A stretch of 7,377 nt of DNA. It comes from JBBKWJ01 sp037968895. GTDB taxonomy: Bacteria; Actinomycetota; Acidimicrobiia; Acidimicrobiales; SZUA-35. Below the pieces are notes generated by a model. That model did no database searches. It worked only from the letters and a program-made list of their open reading frames with translations, and was not told where the DNA came from. Made by a program: the position numbers and the translations under genes. Location of the stretch: positions 1 through 7,377 of the forward strand of contig JBBKWJ010000187.1 in assembly GCA_037968895.1 (NCBI GenBank), written 5' to 3'. This document shows, piece after piece, positions 4,572 to 7,377 of this stretch; positions within the stretch are counted from its first letter, which is position 1; each line of letters begins with the position of its first letter.

Positions 4572-4945
4572 AACTGGCGACGGGATCCATCAGGCGAGAT
4601 CTCGACTAATTGGCCATCGTCGTCGACTGAGACCGTCACCTGCCCAACTTTGCGCTGATTCGCGCCGAACGATTGATCCGAAACGCGACGTGCGATTCTG
4701 GCATCGATCGTCGCGTGCGCCACAGCGCGCTCGTCGCTCATGAGGTCTGAGAATTGTGCCGCCCCCGAGACAACCGCCATGACGCGACGACTTCCGGACG
4801 ACGCTGCCCGTTCGACCTGCATTCCGATTCGAGCCCAGTAGTTGATCTGCTCTGCGGCGGAACGGTTTTCGTTTAGCGCTACCGATGCAGCGGCGGTTGC
4901 AATGTCTGCCGAAACTCTTGTTGGCGAAGGGGCTCTCCGTGCCAT
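4568..4945 (-). CDS. ParD-like antitoxin (RHH type) of the zeta-like toxin
   Basis: This 125-residue protein starts MARRAPSPTRVSADI. Residues 8-45 (TRVSADI ... AAEQINYWARIGMQVE) form a ribbon-helix-helix-like segment matching the ParD-like antitoxin family (PF11903 as I recall it) that is found next to zeta-like kinases. The C-terminal part (about 66-125) is probably the toxin-binding region; it ends with strands VGQVTVSVDDDGQLVEISPDG. It likely neutralises the downstream kinase and represses its own promoter. ATG 4945 was chosen because a strong AGGAGG lies 5 nt upstream. An in-frame ATG at 4984 would begin before the promoter repeats and has no support. It overlaps the toxin gene by 4 bases. 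Confidence 0.85.
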   Translation of the reverse strand: MARRAPSPTRVSADIATAAASVALNENRSAAEQINYWARIGMQVERAASSGSRRVMAVVSGAAQFSDLMSDERAVAHATIDARIARRVSDQSFGANQRKVGQVTVSVDDDGQLVEISPDGSRRQL

Positions 4946-4950
4946 GACTA

Positions 4951-4956
4951 CCTCCT
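4951..4956 (-). promoter_or_regulatory. Strong Shine-Dalgarno deciding the ParD-like antitoxin start
   Basis: AGGAGG on the minus strand lies 5 nt before the ATG at 4945. It fixes the start and gives the antitoxin strong initiation, in contrast to the toxin GTG, which has none. This is one of only two clear Shine-Dalgarno sites in the window; most other transcription-unit heads look leaderless. Confidence 0.8.
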
Positions 4957-5001
4957 GTAGCAATCTGCTACAACCGTAGCACATTGCTAGTCGCCAGTCA
5001 C
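4956..5001 (-). promoter_or_regulatory. Promoter and TAGCA/TGCTA operator array of the ParD-like/zeta-like module
   Basis: On the minus strand a -35 GTGACT (4996-5001), a 17-bp spacer and a -10 TACGGT (4973-4978) make a plausible promoter. The same stretch holds alternating half-sites, written here on the plus strand: TGTAGCA (4956-4962), TGCTACA (4966-4972), GTAGCA (4976-4981) and TGCTA (4985-4989). Neighbouring half-sites pair as inverted repeats with spacers of 3, 3 (between the TAGCA and TGCTA cores; 4 between the 6-bp arms of the middle pair) and 3 bases. Regular arrays of short palindromic half-sites are what RHH antitoxins bind, so autoregulation is likely. The repeats are seen; binding is inferred. 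Confidence 0.65.
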
Positions 5002-5023
5002 GGGATTCTTCGTTGTTGCGGTG

Positions 5024-6802
5024 TTACAGCATGCCGGCGCGTTGGCGTTCCCAGAGCGAGGCGAACGCCCCCTCTAGGGCTAACAGCGAGTCTTTCGTGC
5101 CCTCTTCGACGATTCGGCCATCCTCGATCACAACGATGCGGTCGACGTTGTTGAGCGTGGCCAGACGGTGCGCAATGATGATCGCCGACTTGTCGGCCCA
5201 CAGATGCTCAAGCGCATCTTGCACGAGTGATTCGGTCTCGGAGTCAAGCGCCGATGTCGCCTCGTCGAGGATCAACACATCGGCCGGTTTGAGGAACGCT
5301 CGCGCAATTGCGATGCGCTGGCGCTGACCAAGGCTGAGCTTGATCCCCCGCTCACCAACGAGCGTGTCGTAGCCGGCGGGGAGAGTGTCGATGAACTCGC
5401 TGATATTCGCCCGTTGCGCGGCCCCAGCCACCTGGCTGGGATCGACGTCATCGGCCTCGTCGGCATAGGCGATGTTGTAGCCAATGGTCTCTTGGAACAG
5501 CGACGTGTCTTGCGGAACATACGACTGGATCTTGCCAAGCAACTCGGCGTCGGCCGGTGCGCCGTCAACCAGGATCTCGCCCGACGTCGGCTCGTAGAAC
5601 CCGAGCAAAATCTTCAATAGCGTCGACTTGCCCTCGCCGCTTCGACCGACGATGCCGATCTTCTCCCCCTTGTTGACCCGAAGATTGACCCGATCGAGCA
5701 CCAGCGTGTCTGGGTCGTCTGGGTAGGCAAACGACAGATCACGGATCTCGAGCGAGTTGCGCATCAGCCCAATTGTCGGCGAGACGCCGATAGCGGCCGG
5801 AGCAAGCTCCCGAGGCTCACCGTCATACCACTGCTCAACGATGTTCTCGCCTGCGAACAGATAGTTGTAGCCCTCGCGGAAACTCGCCGACTTGTCGACC
5901 CACAGGCCAGCGTGGTGCACCACGTCCCAATACATGTTGGTGAAGTCGAGAAGCACCGTGATCGAAATGACGAGCGCAGGGAACGAGATCGAGCCGTTGT
6001 CGTATGACCGCCAGCTGACGAGCATGATGCCAGCCCAAAGGACCACCCTGACCAGCAGCGAGGCCACTGTCCAATAGGTCGACAAGGCATAGCTGAAGCG
6101 GACCGTCTGGTCAGTGAGCTCCACCATCTGGCGGTCGTTTCGAGCGATCTCTCGCCGTTGGGCTCGAAACGAGAAGACGTTGACGAAGTTGGCGTACGAG
6201 TCGAAGACCCGGCCGTTGTTTGTAGCGGCCATATCGGTCAGTCGACGCTGGCTGGCGTTGACCGGCTTCGAGATCGCAATCATGACCGCAGTGGCGAACA
6301 CGAGAAAGACCGCGTACGTGATCGCATTGCCGGGCGAGGTTCGCACGAGCAGCACGACGTACACCGGAATCGACACCAACATCGGCAAAAACGAGTAGTG
6401 CACCGAATCCCACAGGGTCAGCGTTTGGTCGCGGAAGTCGTTGACGTAGCTGCCGACCTTGCCCGATGAATGGTCGACAAACGTGGTGTAGTCGCGGTCC
6501 CACACGGTGTTGAAGGCAATGCGCTTGTATTCGACTGACAGCGGGTTGACATATCGCGAGGTGTAGAAGTCAGCGATGCCCCACAGCGCGAAGTGCACTA
6601 TGCCAGACCCGAGCAGGAGCATCAGAAAAGTAAACGCCCGCTGCTTATCGTCGGTCGAGGTCACAAACTCGGCCAGGTAATACGGATGCATGGCGATCGA
6701 CACCACTGCCGCCGTCCGAATCACAGTCGCAACAATGAGAATGCCCGAGTTCTGGCGCGCCAGTGAACGCAGCGAAGCGAAGCTCTTGTCTTGTGTGCTC
6801 AT
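5024..6802 (-). CDS. ABC exporter half-transporter (fused membrane and ATPase domains)
   Basis: This 592-residue protein is a full-length type IV ABC exporter subunit that would work as a dimer in the cytoplasmic membrane. The membrane domain (about 1-300) has six predicted helices near residues 18-43, 57-80, 138-155, 158-178, 245-268 and 271-295. The ATPase domain (about 351-592) has Walker A GRSGEGKS (386-393), Q-loop Gln431, signature LSLGQ (489-493), Walker B VLILDE (509-514), D-loop SALD (517-520) and switch His545. The signature departs from the usual LSGGQ at its third position. The substrate (lipid, peptide or drug) cannot be assigned. The start is ATG 6802 with AGGAGG 4 nt upstream (6807-6812). 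It is a single gene, with an SDR gene upstream on the same strand and the toxin-antitoxin promoter directly downstream of its stop. Confidence 0.93.
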   Translation of the reverse strand: MSTQDKSFASLRSLARQNSGILIVATVIRTAAVVSIAMHPYYLAEFVTSTDDKQRAFTFLMLLLGSGIVHFALWGIADFYTSRYVNPLSVEYKRIAFNTVWDRDYTTFVDHSSGKVGSYVNDFRDQTLTLWDSVHYSFLPMLVSIPVYVVLLVRTSPGNAITYAVFLVFATAVMIAISKPVNASQRRLTDMAATNNGRVFDSYANFVNVFSFRAQRREIARNDRQMVELTDQTVRFSYALSTYWTVASLLVRVVLWAGIMLVSWRSYDNGSISFPALVISITVLLDFTNMYWDVVHHAGLWVDKSASFREGYNYLFAGENIVEQWYDGEPRELAPAAIGVSPTIGLMRNSLEIRDLSFAYPDDPDTLVLDRVNLRVNKGEKIGIVGRSGEGKSTLLKILLGFYEPTSGEILVDGAPADAELLGKIQSYVPQDTSLFQETIGYNIAYADEADDVDPSQVAGAAQRANISEFIDTLPAGYDTLVGERGIKLSLGQRQRIAIARAFLKPADVLILDEATSALDSETESLVQDALEHLWADKSAIIIAHRLATLNNVDRIVVIEDGRIVEEGTKDSLLALEGAFASLWERQRAGML

Positions 6803-6806
6803 GCGT

Positions 6807-6847
6807 CCTCCTACGACCGACTGACCGAGTCAACCTAGTCGGACTCG
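6807..6847 (-). promoter_or_regulatory. Leader of the ABC exporter gene: Shine-Dalgarno and short repeats
   Basis: AGGAGG (6807-6812) lies 4 nt before the ATG. Upstream are a direct repeat GACCGACT/GACCGAGT (6815-6822, 6823-6830) and an inverted repeat CGAGTC/GACTCG (6826-6831 with 6842-6847). A -10-like TAGGTT (6832-6837) sits between the arms of the inverted repeat. No matching -35 was found, so the promoter is uncertain, but a regulator site here is plausible. Confidence 0.45.
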
Positions 6848-6889
6848 CCCGTCCGCCGCGATGAATACTTGTGGCCGCGGCCGAGCAGT

Positions 6890-6922
6890 ATCCGTGGGTA
6901 GAGCTACATCCGAGGGTAGAGC
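6890..6922 (-). repeat. 18-bp-period tandem duplication across the SDR stop codon
   Basis: A 15-base core is present at 6908-6922 and again at 6890-6904, with one mismatch and an offset of 18 bases. The offset is a multiple of three. The first copy encodes LYPRM followed by the TAG stop, and the second copy, just after the stop, would encode LYPRI in the same frame. Confidence 0.8.
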
Positions 6923-7377
6923 GTCTCGGTGTGACCGTCGACGCCGATCACTTGTCCCGAGATGTGCCGTCCGTAGTCGCTACACAGGAACACAATGAGA
7001 TCGGCGATCTCTTCGGGGTCGACGTAGCACTGCATTGAGGTGCCGATGGCGTACATCCGCCGCACTACCTCAGGTTCGAGGCCGTCAGTGGCGGCGTGGG
7101 CCTTGATAACCCGTTCTATGCGGTCGCCGTTTACGTTGCCCGGCACGACACCGTTGACCCTGATGTTGTGGGGCCCAAGCTCCATGGCCAGGGTCTTCGT
7201 GAAGCCGGTAACCGCCCACTTGGCCGCCGCATACGGTGATCTGGTCGGATAGCCAAGAATGCCCGCACCCGAGATCAGGTTGATGATGACGCCGTGACCC
7301 TGCGCCTTGAACACCGGGGCAACTCGTCGAGCGCAATAGAACTGCGAGTCGATACCGACCGCCATAGTGGCGCGCCA
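6904..7377 (-). CDS. SDR-family oxidoreductase, 5' part missing at the window edge
   Basis: The reading frame runs off the window end, so the N-terminal cofactor-binding half is not visible. The visible 157 residues begin WRAT and hold the second half of a classical SDR. The catalytic Ser lies in NLISGAG, 13 residues before the Tyr of SPYAAAKW, with Lys four residues later. MELGPHNIRVNGVVPGNV and the C-terminal ISGQVIGVDGHTETLYPRM are typical. The C-terminal VDGHTETL motif is shared by a broad SDR clade with diverse substrates, so none is assigned. The Met at 7365 is internal: residues before it remain in frame and align with the helix preceding the active site. The usual Asn in VN(L/V) appears to be Gly (AVGID). 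The gene lies 101 bp upstream of the ABC exporter gene on the same strand. Confidence 0.9.
   Translation of the reverse strand, partial: WRATMAVGIDSQFYCARRVAPVFKAQGHGVIINLISGAGILGYPTRSPYAAAKWAVTGFTKTLAMELGPHNIRVNGVVPGNVNGDRIERVIKAHAATDGLEPEVVRRMYAIGTSMQCYVDPEEIADLIVFLCSDYGRHISGQVIGVDGHTETLYPRM

Noticed and set aside
4946..4984. Longer start (ATG 4984) for the ParD-like antitoxin
   Set aside because: It would place the -10 and the half-site array inside the coding region and ignore the strong AGGAGG before 4945.
6873..6882. GGCCGCGGCC perfect palindrome upstream of the ABC gene
   Set aside because: Simple GC palindromes of this size are expected in GC-rich DNA, and it is not positioned on a recognisable promoter element.

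Overview
The window is moderately GC-rich, gene-dense bacterial DNA. I count eleven protein genes, no RNA genes, and no gene-free stretch longer than about 100 bases. GC- and GTC/GAC-rich coding, GTG starts, TANNNT -10 hexamers placed directly before start codons (leaderless transcripts), and a Ser/Thr-rich secreted lipoprotein all point to an actinobacterium. An Acidimicrobiia-like (Ilumatobacter-type) origin is my best guess, but it is an inference without any marker gene.

Layout. 96-629 (+) is a lone P-loop kinase (AAA_33 type) behind a compact promoter whose -35/spacer region is a perfect 23-bp palindrome. It converges on a minus-strand run: Phd/YefM antitoxin (1854-2111), VapC PIN toxin (1477-1857) and an SDR oxidoreductase (665-1444). 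A predicted three-way-junction structure (610-661) lies between the convergent stops. Upstream is a second minus-strand pair: a GNAT acetyltransferase (2415-2885) and a small membrane protein (2135-2401). The acetyltransferase diverges from a plus-strand lipoprotein (2969-3982). That gene converges on a second toxin-antitoxin module, a ParD-like antitoxin (4568-4945) with a zeta-like kinase toxin (4002-4571). Further along the minus strand are an ABC exporter half-transporter (5024-6802) and the 3' part of a second SDR (6904 to the window edge).

How the parts work together. Two unrelated type II toxin-antitoxin modules lie about 2 kb apart. Both have the antitoxin gene first and a 4-base overlap (ATGA or GTGA), and both have repeats in the promoter that look like autoregulatory operators. 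The other genes are metabolic or envelope functions with no evident pathway link. I see no integrase, transposase, attachment site, CRISPR array or phage gene. The protein families are all recognisable. The less expected content is in the non-coding and local structure: one -10-to-start geometry repeated at four transcription-unit heads, a palindrome built into a promoter, hairpins at or inside both toxin genes, and an in-frame duplication across a stop codon.
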